The notes below the pieces were generated by a model. It saw nothing but the letters and a program-made list of their open reading frames with translations. It was not told the DNA's origin and made no database searches. From NCBI RefSeq assembly GCF_004833285.1, contig NZ_STFG01000013.1, forward strand, positions 341 to 64,340: DNA of 64,000 bases, read 5' to 3'. Of this stretch, positions 18,568 through 26,666 are shown one piece after another. Position numbers and translations under genes: made by a program. Source of the DNA: Lampropedia puyangensis (GTDB taxonomy: Bacteria; Pseudomonadota; Gammaproteobacteria; Burkholderiales; Burkholderiaceae_C). How positions within the stretch are numbered: the first letter of the stretch is position 1; each line of letters starts with the position of its first letter.

Positions 18568-19047
18568 ATGACAGTCGATACCCTAGAGAGACCGCTGGAC
18601 GCTATTTTGCAGCGTGCACAGCAACAGGCCGTTCAGCAGCAACTCGGTTACGCTGGCGGTGTGACGCCGCAGCAAGCGTGGGCTTTGTTTCATGCTGGGG
18701 AGGCGGTGCTGGTGGATGTGCGTTCAGGCGAAGAGTTGAAATTTGTTGGGCATGTTCCAGGTTCTGTGCATGTACCTTGGGCCAGTGGTACGGCACTGAC
18801 ACGCAACCCTCGATTTGTGCGTGAGCTGGAAGCCAAATTAGCAGCACATGGTGGCAAGCAAGCGGTGGTTTTGTTGCTGTGCCGCTCAGGCAAGCGGTCT
18901 GTACTGGCCGCCACAGCTGCAACTCAGGCAGGTTTTACCCATGTATTCAATGTGCTTGAAGGTTTTGAAGGGGAGATTGATGAGGCCGGGCAGCGTGGCC
19001 ATGGTGATGGTTGGCGCTTTCATGGTCTGCCATGGGTTCAGGATTGA
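18568..19047 (+). CDS. Rhodanese-like sulfurtransferase
   Basis: The 159-residue single-domain rhodanese carries persulfide sulfur on Cys105 in the active-site loop LLCRSGKRS. DVRSGEELKFVGHVPGS is the conserved strand-loop preceding it. I start at ATG 18568, which has GGAG 9 bases upstream, and not at the in-frame codon at 18400, which would include the leader. It is the first gene of the plus-strand sulfur operon with cysE, a regulator, an encapsulin shell and a cysteine desulfurase. This context suggests it hands on sulfur released or stored by that compartment, which is inference. It diverges from gcvTHP across a region of about 520 bp. Confidence 0.92.
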   Translation: MTVDTLERPLDAILQRAQQQAVQQQLGYAGGVTPQQAWALFHAGEAVLVDVRSGEELKFVGHVPGSVHVPWASGTALTRNPRFVRELEAKLAAHGGKQAVVLLLCRSGKRSVLAATAATQAGFTHVFNVLEGFEGEIDEAGQRGHGDGWRFHGLPWVQD

Positions 19048-19194
19048 TTCTTTACTCCCTTCACTCAGCCTAATACGACAACAAACATGGCGGGACTTGG
19101 CGATCATGTTCTGAATACGAACGCGATGCCATTGCGGTCTCTTGCTGCGCACAGCTAGCGCAGTCTTCGCCATGACAGACCTCTATAAAAAGTA

Positions 19195-20109
19195 ATGGCA
19201 GATATTGATATTCAAGGCATTGTCGACGCACTGCACCGGGCCCGTGATGATTGGCGTGATGCGCAACAACGTGTTCGTGACCCCTCAGCACGCGAGCTCC
19301 CTTCACCCGAGGCGGTTGGTCAAATTGTGGAGCAGCTCAAGGGGGCCTTATTCCCTATGCGTTTGGGCCCTGAGAACCTGCACCATGAAAGCGAAGATTA
19401 TTACGTTGGCTACACCTTGCATGCGGCCTTGCGTTCACTGGAGCAGCAAGCCAGGCTGGAGTTGGCATTCAATGCCCGCCATGCGCAAGAGACACAAGCC
19501 ACCATCAAAGCGCGAGCGCACGCCGCTGTGGCTGCATTGGCGGCAGAGCTGCCTTTCATTCGCCGCTTGCTGGATCAGGATGTGGTTGCCGCTTTCAGGG
19601 GGGATCCTGCCGCGCTGGGGGTGGATGAGATCTTGCTGTCCTATCCAGGTATCCAGGCCATCATTCACCACCGCATCGCGCATGTGTTGTACGGGCATGG
19701 TTTGCGTTTGCTGGCGCGCTTGATTTCTGAGCAGGCCCATAGTCGCACGGGTATAGACATTCATCCTGGCGCGCAAATTGGAGCAGGTTTCTTTATAGAC
19801 CATGGCACAGGTGTTGTGATTGGTGAAACTGCACGCATTGGCCATAACGTGCGTATTTACCAAGCCGTCACTTTGGGGGCCAAGCGTTTTGCTACTGATG
19901 AAGCAGGCAACCTGCGTAAGGGCGAGCCAAGACACCCGATCGTAGAAGACGACGTAGTGATTTATGCCGGCGCCACGATATTGGGGCGTGTGACGTTGGG
20001 CAAAGGTGCGGTAATTGGTGGCAACGTGTGGATTACAGAAAACGTCGCCCCGGGTGCCAGCGTGTCGCAAGCGAGTTTGCGTAAAGAACCCTTCAAGGAG
20101 AAACCGTAA
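19195..20109 (+). CDS. cysE: Serine O-acetyltransferase
   Basis: It makes O-acetylserine from serine and acetyl-CoA, the carbon skeleton for cysteine. The 304-residue protein has an N-terminal helical domain and a C-terminal left-handed beta helix with hexapeptide repeats, including IDIHPGAQIGAGFFIDHGTG and VVIGETARIG with catalytic His residues. It is of the EpsC/SrpH kind found with family 2A encapsulins and is longer than plain EpsC. The stop codon overlaps the next start (TAATG), so the XRE gene is translationally coupled to it. It lies 147 bp after the rhodanese gene. Confidence 0.92.
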   Translation: MADIDIQGIVDALHRARDDWRDAQQRVRDPSARELPSPEAVGQIVEQLKGALFPMRLGPENLHHESEDYYVGYTLHAALRSLEQQARLELAFNARHAQETQATIKARAHAAVAALAAELPFIRRLLDQDVVAAFRGDPAALGVDEILLSYPGIQAIIHHRIAHVLYGHGLRLLARLISEQAHSRTGIDIHPGAQIGAGFFIDHGTGVVIGETARIGHNVRIYQAVTLGAKRFATDEAGNLRKGEPRHPIVEDDVVIYAGATILGRVTLGKGAVIGGNVWITENVAPGASVSQASLRKEPFKEKP

Positions 20110-20468
20110 TGCAGCTATGGACGCCTCATGCAGACGTACAAAACAGTGCGCAGAAAGTCACGACTTTGAGGGCTGTGGGGCAGATTGTGGACCCCATAGC
20201 GCAAACCAGTGCCTTTGTCGAAAACCTAGGGATTGCCGTGCGGCAGTTGAGAGAAAAACAAGGTTGGTCGCAAGAGCAATTGGCTGACCGTTCGGGCCTG
20301 AACCGCTCGTATGTGGGTGAGGTCGAGCGGGGCAGGGTCGTGGCTTCTGTGGTGACGGCACACAAATTAGCGCAGGCCTTCGAGGTCAGTCTGGTGGAGT
20401 TATTCAGTCGTTGCGAAAACATCGAGCAACTGCGCCGTAAACCGCAACAGCATGTCGTTGCTGCGTGA
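20109..20468 (+). CDS. XRE-family transcriptional regulator of the encapsulin operon
   Basis: The 119-residue protein has a Cro/C1-type HTH in its middle (LGIAVRQLREKQGWSQEQLA then DRSGLNRSYVGEVERGR). A nonconserved leader of about 38 residues precedes it and a short tail follows. There is no ligand domain. It overlaps the cysE stop by one base and precedes the encapsulin gene by 179 bp. It is the obvious candidate for local control of the operon. Its operator is not identified. A shorter start inside the leader is possible. Confidence 0.85.
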   Translation: MQLWTPHADVQNSAQKVTTLRAVGQIVDPIAQTSAFVENLGIAVRQLREKQGWSQEQLADRSGLNRSYVGEVERGRVVASVVTAHKLAQAFEVSLVELFSRCENIEQLRRKPQQHVVAA

Positions 20469-20647
20469 TGCGTTGTTAATGATGGTTGATGCGTGATGGC
20501 TATGGGCAGCAAGATGCAGTCTTTTGCGACGGTGATGCCAGAGTCAGCGACATATTGCTGGTGATAGACGGTTGAGCGGGGCAGCGACAAGGCAAACACT
20601 GCTCGTTTTAACCGATTCAGTTTCAATGTGAAAGAGTGGAGAGCACC

Positions 20648-21586
20648 ATGAATACAAACGTACGCGGCACAACCGCATTGGGTGACAATGCCGCACGGCA
20701 ATTGGCCAATGCCACCAAAACAGCGCCGAAACTATCGACTATTTCCCCCCGCTGGTTAACGCACTTGCTGCAATGGGTTCCTGTGGAGGCTGGTATTTAC
20801 CGCGTCAATCAGGTGAAAAATCCTGAGGAAATCAAAGTCACCTGCACCGCCAAGCAGCATGAGAATCAACTGCCGCGCACGTTTGTTGATTACGACGAGC
20901 TGCCGCGTGAGTACTTCCTCAATGCCGTTTCGACCGTGCTGGATGTGCACACCCGCATCTCTGATCTGTACAGCAGCCCGCACGACCAGATCAAAGAGCA
21001 ACTGCGCTTGACGATCGAGACGATCAAGGAAAACCAAGAAAGCGAACTCATCAATAATCCAGACTACGGCTTGCTGGCGCAAGTGACGGATGAACAGCGT
21101 ATTTTTCCGCTCACTGGTGCGCCCACGCCCGATGATCTTGATGAGTTGTTGACTAAGGTTTGGAAAGAGCCTGCATTTTTCCTGGCCCACCCGCTGACCA
21201 TTGCCGCCTTTGGCCGCGAAGCCACACGCCGTGGTACGCCACCGCCTACGGTGAGCTTGTTTGGCTCGCAATTCATCACATGGCGCGGTGTGCCGCTGAT
21301 CCCTTCGGACAAGGTGCCTGTCGCAGACGGCAAGTCCAAAATTCTATTGCTGCGTGTCGGCGATCGTCGGCAGGGCGTGGTGGGGCTATTTCAGCCAGGT
21401 TTGCCTGGTGAGCAAAGTCCAGGCCTGTCTGTGCGTTTCATGGGAATCAACGACCATGCCATCGCGTCCTACCTGATTTCGCTGTATTGCTCATTGGCCG
21501 TGCTCACGCCTGATGCACTGGCCGTTTTGGATGATGTAGAAATCAACAAGTACCACGACTATTCAGCTCTGGATACCTATAAATAA
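20648..21586 (+). CDS. Family 2A encapsulin nanocompartment shell protein (SrpI-like)
   Basis: The 312-residue protein resembles SrpI family 2A encapsulins, HK97-fold shell proteins that assemble icosahedral protein compartments around a cysteine desulfurase. Recognisable segments are LTHLLQWVPVEAGIYRVN, LFGSQFITWRGVPLIPSDK, and a C-terminal run of YLISLYCSLAVLTPDALAVLDDVE. The immediate downstream cargo gene supports the assignment. In studied members the shell holds CyD and accumulates elemental sulfur, which is known for the family and not shown here. I start at ATG 20648, four codons inside an upstream GTG, with GGAG just before it. It lies 15 bp from the cargo gene. Confidence 0.93.
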   Translation: MNTNVRGTTALGDNAARQLANATKTAPKLSTISPRWLTHLLQWVPVEAGIYRVNQVKNPEEIKVTCTAKQHENQLPRTFVDYDELPREYFLNAVSTVLDVHTRISDLYSSPHDQIKEQLRLTIETIKENQESELINNPDYGLLAQVTDEQRIFPLTGAPTPDDLDELLTKVWKEPAFFLAHPLTIAAFGREATRRGTPPPTVSLFGSQFITWRGVPLIPSDKVPVADGKSKILLLRVGDRRQGVVGLFQPGLPGEQSPGLSVRFMGINDHAIASYLISLYCSLAVLTPDALAVLDDVEINKYHDYSALDTYK

Positions 21587-21601
21587 ACAAGGGGAAGCGT
21601 T

Positions 21602-23710
21602 TTGACTTCTACCTCCATTTCTAATCCTGCACCAGCCGTGCCTGTTGCTCCGCCTCAAGCGCCAGAGACGCCTATTGATCCGACCGCGTTGGCGCAGTTG
21701 GCCAATGCCTTCTTTCGCGCCTTGCCCGGTGAGGCAGCATCCCCTGCTGGCTTGCAGTCATCCAGTGGTGGCGTGGCCAGTCCGCTGGCTGCTCCTGGTG
21801 CTTTAAGCGCTATTGCGCCGAGTGGTGTGCCATTTGGCCAGCAACCACCTGTGAATGTGGCTCCCGGTGGTTCACCGTTGGCCAGCCCTTCTGGCACGTC
21901 ACCCAATGTGCCTGGAGTGCCTTTTCCGCAAGGGCAAGTGCCAGGGGCGAACTTCACGCCGTCTTCTCATGCGCAGGTATTGTCTTTGGGAAATCGCGCC
22001 GGTGTTGTTGTGCCCCATGCGCAGGCGGCGAATGGGGTGCCTGATAAGGCATTCAGCACCTTGCCTGCTTACGAACCGAAGTTGGCTGGCTTGGCCACCG
22101 GCGTGCCGCAGGCCCATGCAGCTACTGGGGCTGCTGCCGCGCAGCATCCCGCTGGTGGGGCAGCCCCTTTTTACTTTGCCAGTGATGCTGCAAACAAGCC
22201 TAGGCTGGGCACAAGCACGGACAAGCGACCAGGCGATAGCCATGACTTGGATACTTTGAGCCGCCAGGCCTTGGCAGCATTGAATGGACAAGACCATGCT
22301 GTGCCGCTGGCTGAAAGCCGCCAGCCTGGAGCAGGGCATGCGCTGCCTGTAGCCGCTGGTGCTGGTGAGCGCACGTCGCAATACTATTTTGTAGATGCCG
22401 TGACTTTGCCAAGTGGGTATGTGACACCTGCTAAAGCGCATCCCCATGGGGGGCATGCAGTGCCACAGGCCGATCGAGGGCGCCACCCTGCATTTGATGT
22501 GCATGCAGTACGCCGCGACTTTCCGATTCTGCAGGAAAGGATCAATGGCAAGCAATTGGTGTGGCTTGACAACGCCGCGACAACCCATAAGCCAAGGCAA
22601 GTGATTGAGCGGATTGCCTATTTTTACGAGCATGAAAACTCCAACATCCACCGGGCTGCGCACGAGTTGGCAGCCCGTGCAACGGATGCGTACGAACATG
22701 CGCGAGAAGTCGCACGCCGGTTCATCAACGCCCCCGATGTGCATGAAATTATTTTCGTGCGCGGCACTACCGAAGCCATCAACCTGATTGCCAAAGCATG
22801 GGGCGGCCAGCACGTGCAAGAGGGCGATGAAATCATCGTGTCGAATTTGGAGCACCATGCCAATATCGTGCCGTGGCAGCAGTTGGCGCAGGCTAAAGGC
22901 GCCAAGCTTCGGGTGATTCCGGTGGACGATCAAGGCCAAGTGCTGCTTGATGAATACCGCAAACTCATTAACGACCGCACCAAAGTGGTTTCCGTAGCGC
23001 ATGTCTCTAACGTTCTTGGCACGGTGGTACCAGTCAAAGAGATCGTGGATATTGCTAAATGCCATGGCATCACCACCGTGATTGATGGTGCGCAATCTAT
23101 CGCCCACACGCCTGTGGATGTGCAAGACATTGGTGCTGATTTCTTTGTCTTCTCAGGCCATAAAATTTTTGGTCCAACAGGCATTGGCGTGCTGTGGGGC
23201 AAACGTGATGTGTTGGAAAATATGCCGCCGTGGCAGGGCGGGGGCAACATGATTGCCGACGTCACGTTTGAAAAAACGGTCTTTCAGCCATTGCCCAATA
23301 CGTTTGAGGCTGGCACGGGCAATATTGCGGATGCAGTTGGCTTAGGTGCTGCGTTGGAGTATGTGGAGCGCTTGGGGATTCACAACATCAGCCATTATGA
23401 GCACGCCTTGGTGGACTATGGCATGGCCCAGCTCGCAGCTATTGCTGGGGTGCGCCTGATTGGCACTGTGCCAGGCAAAGCCAGTGTGCTGTCGTTTGTG
23501 CTTGACGGTTATTCAACCGATGAGGTGGGGCAAATTCTCAACGCCGAAGGTATTGCTGTGCGCACAGGCCACCACTGTGCACAACCCATTTTGCGCCGTT
23601 TTGGTGTAGAGACAGCGGTGCGTCCATCGCTGGCTTTCTACAATACGTTTGATGAAATCGACCAGTTGGTGCAGATCATCCAACGATTGGCAGGTCAGCG
23701 CAGACACTGA
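21602..23710 (+). CDS. Encapsulated cysteine desulfurase with disordered N-terminal cargo extension
   Basis: The 702-residue protein has a SufS-type (group II) cysteine desulfurase domain from about residue 297 to the end. It shows WLDNAATTHKPRQVIERI, PLP lysine K521 in SGHKIFGPTGIG, and active Cys659 in RTGHHCAQP. The first 296 residues are rich in Ala, Pro and Gly with little predicted structure, apart from a helix-like ALAQLANAFFRALPG near the start. A Phe/Tyr motif occurs twice (PFYFASDA, about 189, and QYYFVDAV, about 260). Family 2A cargo enzymes use such an extension for loading into the shell. The start is TTG at 21602 with AGGGGAAG at a good distance. The product is persulfide or elemental sulfur plus alanine. 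Confidence 0.93.
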   Translation: MTSTSISNPAPAVPVAPPQAPETPIDPTALAQLANAFFRALPGEAASPAGLQSSSGGVASPLAAPGALSAIAPSGVPFGQQPPVNVAPGGSPLASPSGTSPNVPGVPFPQGQVPGANFTPSSHAQVLSLGNRAGVVVPHAQAANGVPDKAFSTLPAYEPKLAGLATGVPQAHAATGAAAAQHPAGGAAPFYFASDAANKPRLGTSTDKRPGDSHDLDTLSRQALAALNGQDHAVPLAESRQPGAGHALPVAAGAGERTSQYYFVDAVTLPSGYVTPAKAHPHGGHAVPQADRGRHPAFDVHAVRRDFPILQERINGKQLVWLDNAATTHKPRQVIERIAYFYEHENSNIHRAAHELAARATDAYEHAREVARRFINAPDVHEIIFVRGTTEAINLIAKAWGGQHVQEGDEIIVSNLEHHANIVPWQQLAQAKGAKLRVIPVDDQGQVLLDEYRKLINDRTKVVSVAHVSNVLGTVVPVKEIVDIAKCHGITTVIDGAQSIAHTPVDVQDIGADFFVFSGHKIFGPTGIGVLWGKRDVLENMPPWQGGGNMIADVTFEKTVFQPLPNTFEAGTGNIADAVGLGAALEYVERLGIHNISHYEHALVDYGMAQLAAIAGVRLIGTVPGKASVLSFVLDGYSTDEVGQILNAEGIAVRTGHHCAQPILRRFGVETAVRPSLAFYNTFDEIDQLVQIIQRLAGQRRH

Positions 23711-23717
23711 TTGGGTG

Positions 23718-23767
23718 AAAAAACGCCCTGCATCTCAAGATAACTTTTTGAGATGCAGGGCGTTTTA
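23718..23767 (+). terminator. Strong rho-independent terminator of the encapsulin operon
   Basis: A long perfect stem with arms ACGCCCTGCATCTCAA and TTGAGATGCAGGGCGT is followed by TTTAT. It lies 8 bp after the desulfurase stop. A-runs on the other side mean it may also stop minus-strand transcription from the LLM gene cluster. Confidence 0.92.
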
Positions 23768-23863
23768 TTGTGCTTGCGGTGCAATCGCCTGTTTTTCTTG
23801 ATGGTTTTTAGATTCGATTGAGCTTGAATCCAATACTACGGACGCGTTACTTTTAGAACGTGT

Positions 23864-25258
23864 TTATTGGTGCTCAGAGGATTCCCACGTGCGCCACTTC
23901 CTGCCGGGATGGTCTTTGCGCAGCTGTGGCTGCCCTTGCAGCCGTTCACGCAACGTTTGGGGCTGCGCAGGCCTGGGTTGAATACGACCACGCTTGCGTA
24001 ATTCTGGCGAGAGGTACTGCACAAAGTCCTCGAAGGTGCCAGGCTTGATGGCGTAGGCAAAGTTAAAGCCATCTACACCCGATTCTTCGGCGTATTGTTC
24101 AAGGGCATCTGCAACGGTCGCTGGCCCACCAACAAAGGTCGGGTGCAGGCCTCCAACGCCGATGTAGCGGGCGATGTCACCGAGTGTCCAGCGTTTTTCT
24201 GCATCTATGCGGGTGAAATTTTCCAGTGCAGATCGAATTGCATTGGTTTCGATGTATTCGAGTGGATGATCCAGCGGGTATTGCGACCAGTCAATGCCTG
24301 TCCAAGCAGAAAACAGCACCAATGCCGCTTCGATATCTGCAAGTGCGAGGTATTCTTGGTATTTGGCTTGTGCTTGCGCATCGGTTGCTGCCGTGATGAC
24401 CGTGGCGCCTGTGATAAAGCGAATGCTGTCAGCGCTGCGTCCTGCTGCAATGGCTGCCTCGCGTGTCTTCTCAATGCTGTTACGGATGTCTGCCGCTGTG
24501 GCGCCTCCCAGAAAAACAACTTCTGCATTGTTCGCGGCAAACGTGCGTCCTCGCGATGAGGCGCCAGCCTGAAACAACACAGGCGTGCGTTGCACGCTGG
24601 GCTGGCTTAAATTGGCATCGCGCACTTGAAAGTATTTGCCAGTGTGGTGGATGGGGTGCACTTTGCTGGCATCGACAAACACACCGCGTTCGCGGTCGTT
24701 GCGCACGGCGCCATCTTCCCAAGAACCTTCCCACAACTTGTAGCTGACCTCTAAGAATTCTTGCGCGATGTTGTAGCGTTCATCATGGTCAATGGCTTGC
24801 TTCAAGCCGAGGTTGCGCGCCGCTGAGTCAAGTGCCGAGGTCACGATGTTCCACGCGATACGGCCTTTGGTGAGATGGTCCAGCGTGGTGAATTTGCGCG
24901 CCAATAAAAAAGGTTGCTCGTATGTGGTTGAGACGGTGATGCCAAAACCCAAGTGATCGGTGGCTGCCGCCATGCCAGAGACCAACAGCATCGGGTCATC
25001 AATGGGCGTTTGCACACCGTTGCGCAAAGCCGCATCAGGGCGGCCTTCGTACACATCGACCGGGCCGACCGCATCGGCCAGAAAAAGCGTATCAAAACCG
25101 CCTTCTTCAAGTAATTGAGCAAGGGCAATCCAGTGATCGAGCTCGGTATAGCGGAAGGCTTGGTCTTGCGGGTGTCGCCATAAGCCAGCACTGATGTGGC
25201 CTACGACGTTCATGGCAAAGCCATTGAGGATCCAAGGCTTGCTGTTGGAATTGGACAT
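23864..25258 (-). CDS. LLM-class flavin-dependent monooxygenase (NtaA/SnaA/DszA-like)
   Basis: The 464-residue luciferase-like monooxygenase has the family start HISAGLWRHPQDQAFRYTEL, the LFLADAVG strand and GRIAWNIVTS, all typical of the NtaA/SnaA/SoxA(DszA) group. These use reduced flavin from a separate reductase to cleave C-N or C-S bonds. No flavin reductase is in the cluster. It is last in a minus-strand set with a DszC/SfnB-like flavoprotein and an ABC importer. I infer attack on an imported organosulfur compound, with nitrogen-containing chelators or siderophore-like substrates as alternatives. Confidence 0.87.
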   Translation of the reverse strand: MSNSNSKPWILNGFAMNVVGHISAGLWRHPQDQAFRYTELDHWIALAQLLEEGGFDTLFLADAVGPVDVYEGRPDAALRNGVQTPIDDPMLLVSGMAAATDHLGFGITVSTTYEQPFLLARKFTTLDHLTKGRIAWNIVTSALDSAARNLGLKQAIDHDERYNIAQEFLEVSYKLWEGSWEDGAVRNDRERGVFVDASKVHPIHHTGKYFQVRDANLSQPSVQRTPVLFQAGASSRGRTFAANNAEVVFLGGATAADIRNSIEKTREAAIAAGRSADSIRFITGATVITAATDAQAQAKYQEYLALADIEAALVLFSAWTGIDWSQYPLDHPLEYIETNAIRSALENFTRIDAEKRWTLGDIARYIGVGGLHPTFVGGPATVADALEQYAEESGVDGFNFAYAIKPGTFEDFVQYLSPELRKRGRIQPRPAQPQTLRERLQGQPQLRKDHPGRKWRTWESSEHQ

Positions 25259-25319
25259 GGTTGTGCAGTTGAAAGAGAGAGATGGGCGCCTTTGGGGCGT
25301 TTGGTGGGTTAATACACGC

Positions 25320-26621
25320 TCAAACTATTGCGCCTACGGGTTCTGTTGCGTGGGTTGTTGCATCAGGTGTTGATACTGCTTCAGCGCTGTTAACGACTCC
25401 AATCTTCCATTGGTCTGGTGCAGGAGTGCCGTTGACGGCAAAGTCGCCAGCAATGCGGTTTTTATAAATTTTTGGGTTATGGGTGGCCAGCGTGCGCACG
25501 TTGCGCCAGAAACGGTCCAGTGCCAAAGGGGTCAACGTGGAGGACGCTCCCAGTGCATCAAACAACCGCCCGGCAGCATCGATGATCAGTTCAAACACCA
25601 AGTCTTGGGATTGGGCAATTTCCAGGTCGGCGATGGCTCGTGCCTGTTGCAGTGCCGGAGCATCGCCAGCTTGTGCGGCCTGCCAAACGCGCTCAATCGA
25701 TTTGGCCGTGTGCAACACAATGGCACCTGTGCTGTAGGCGCTGCTGCGCAGCTTGCCCACCACTTCCAGAATTTGGGCATCGTCGCGCACGCGTGCTGCA
25801 TTGCCATTGCTGAAGCTGCGGGTGCGCTCGCGCACAGCCTGGGCTGTTTCGCGGCTGATGGCCCGGCCAATGCCTACGGCTGTGGCCAAATGCACCAGTT
25901 GATAAAAAGCTTGGTAGTAGGCTGGCCGTTCTTCATCCAGCCTAATGTGTTCGGGGTTCACTGCGACATTGCGGTAGTGTGTTGTGCCGCTGGACGTTAA
26001 GCGTTGGCCAAAACCATTCCAGTCATCTTGTGGTTCGACCCCAACGGCATCGCGTTGAACCAAAACGACATAGGCGGTGCCGTCTTCACCGTGCGCGCCT
26101 ACGTCAATCCAGTCTGCATACAGAGCGCCAGTGGAGTAAAACTTGGTGCCATTCAGAATCCAGGCCCCTGCGCGTTGTACTAAGCGGGTGGCATATTGGC
26201 CTTGGGTGACTTCACCCGTTTCGCTGCGTCCTGGCCCCACCAAATCGCCTGCCACTACGCGCGCAAACCAATGGGCGCGCCAAGCGGTTCGTTTGGAGTT
26301 GAGCAGGCCTTCGACAAAGCCCAAGTGGGCACGAATGGCTTGCACTACGTTGGAGTCAGCTTCGCCCAGTTCAATCAACAGGTTAAAGAGCTCTGGCAGA
26401 GTTGCGCCACTGCCGCCAAACTCGATGGGTACACGCAGTGCGGTAAAACCAGCCTTGGCCAACGTCCTGACCTGGTCGTGCGGCAAGATGCGCTGTGTTT
26501 CGCGCTCAACTGCACTGGCGCGGATGTCGGAAAACAGTCCGCGAAAGCGGTTGGCCAATGATTCATACCGTTCAGATGGGCCTTCACCCCAGCCGAGTTC
26601 AATTTGAAGGTTGCTTGTCAT
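25320..26621 (-). CDS. Acyl-CoA dehydrogenase-fold flavin monooxygenase (SfnB/DszC-like)
   Basis: The 433-residue protein has the acyl-CoA dehydrogenase fold (FGGSGATLPELFNLLIELGE, LNGTKFYSTGALYADWI) but fits the DszC/SfnB group. That group uses reduced FMN to oxygenate sulfur or nitrogen compounds rather than dehydrogenating acyl-CoA. The active-site pattern is not that of a standard dehydrogenase, and no acyl-CoA partner gene is adjacent. It lies 61 bp upstream of the LLM monooxygenase, an arrangement seen in sulfone and thiophene desulfurisation loci. The exact substrate is not determinable. Confidence 0.82.
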   Translation of the reverse strand: MTSNLQIELGWGEGPSERYESLANRFRGLFSDIRASAVERETQRILPHDQVRTLAKAGFTALRVPIEFGGSGATLPELFNLLIELGEADSNVVQAIRAHLGFVEGLLNSKRTAWRAHWFARVVAGDLVGPGRSETGEVTQGQYATRLVQRAGAWILNGTKFYSTGALYADWIDVGAHGEDGTAYVVLVQRDAVGVEPQDDWNGFGQRLTSSGTTHYRNVAVNPEHIRLDEERPAYYQAFYQLVHLATAVGIGRAISRETAQAVRERTRSFSNGNAARVRDDAQILEVVGKLRSSAYSTGAIVLHTAKSIERVWQAAQAGDAPALQQARAIADLEIAQSQDLVFELIIDAAGRLFDALGASSTLTPLALDRFWRNVRTLATHNPKIYKNRIAGDFAVNGTPAPDQWKIGVVNSAEAVSTPDATTHATEPVGAIV

Positions 26622-26666
26622 AGTGTGTTGTTGTGTTGGATGTGTCTCTGTGGGGCATGGCCATGC

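Noticed and set aside
21899-23125. 408-codon minus-strand open frame inside the cysteine desulfurase gene
   Set aside because: It is antisense to a gene with catalytic residues and family motifs. The translated protein is His/Cys/Arg-rich without any domain.
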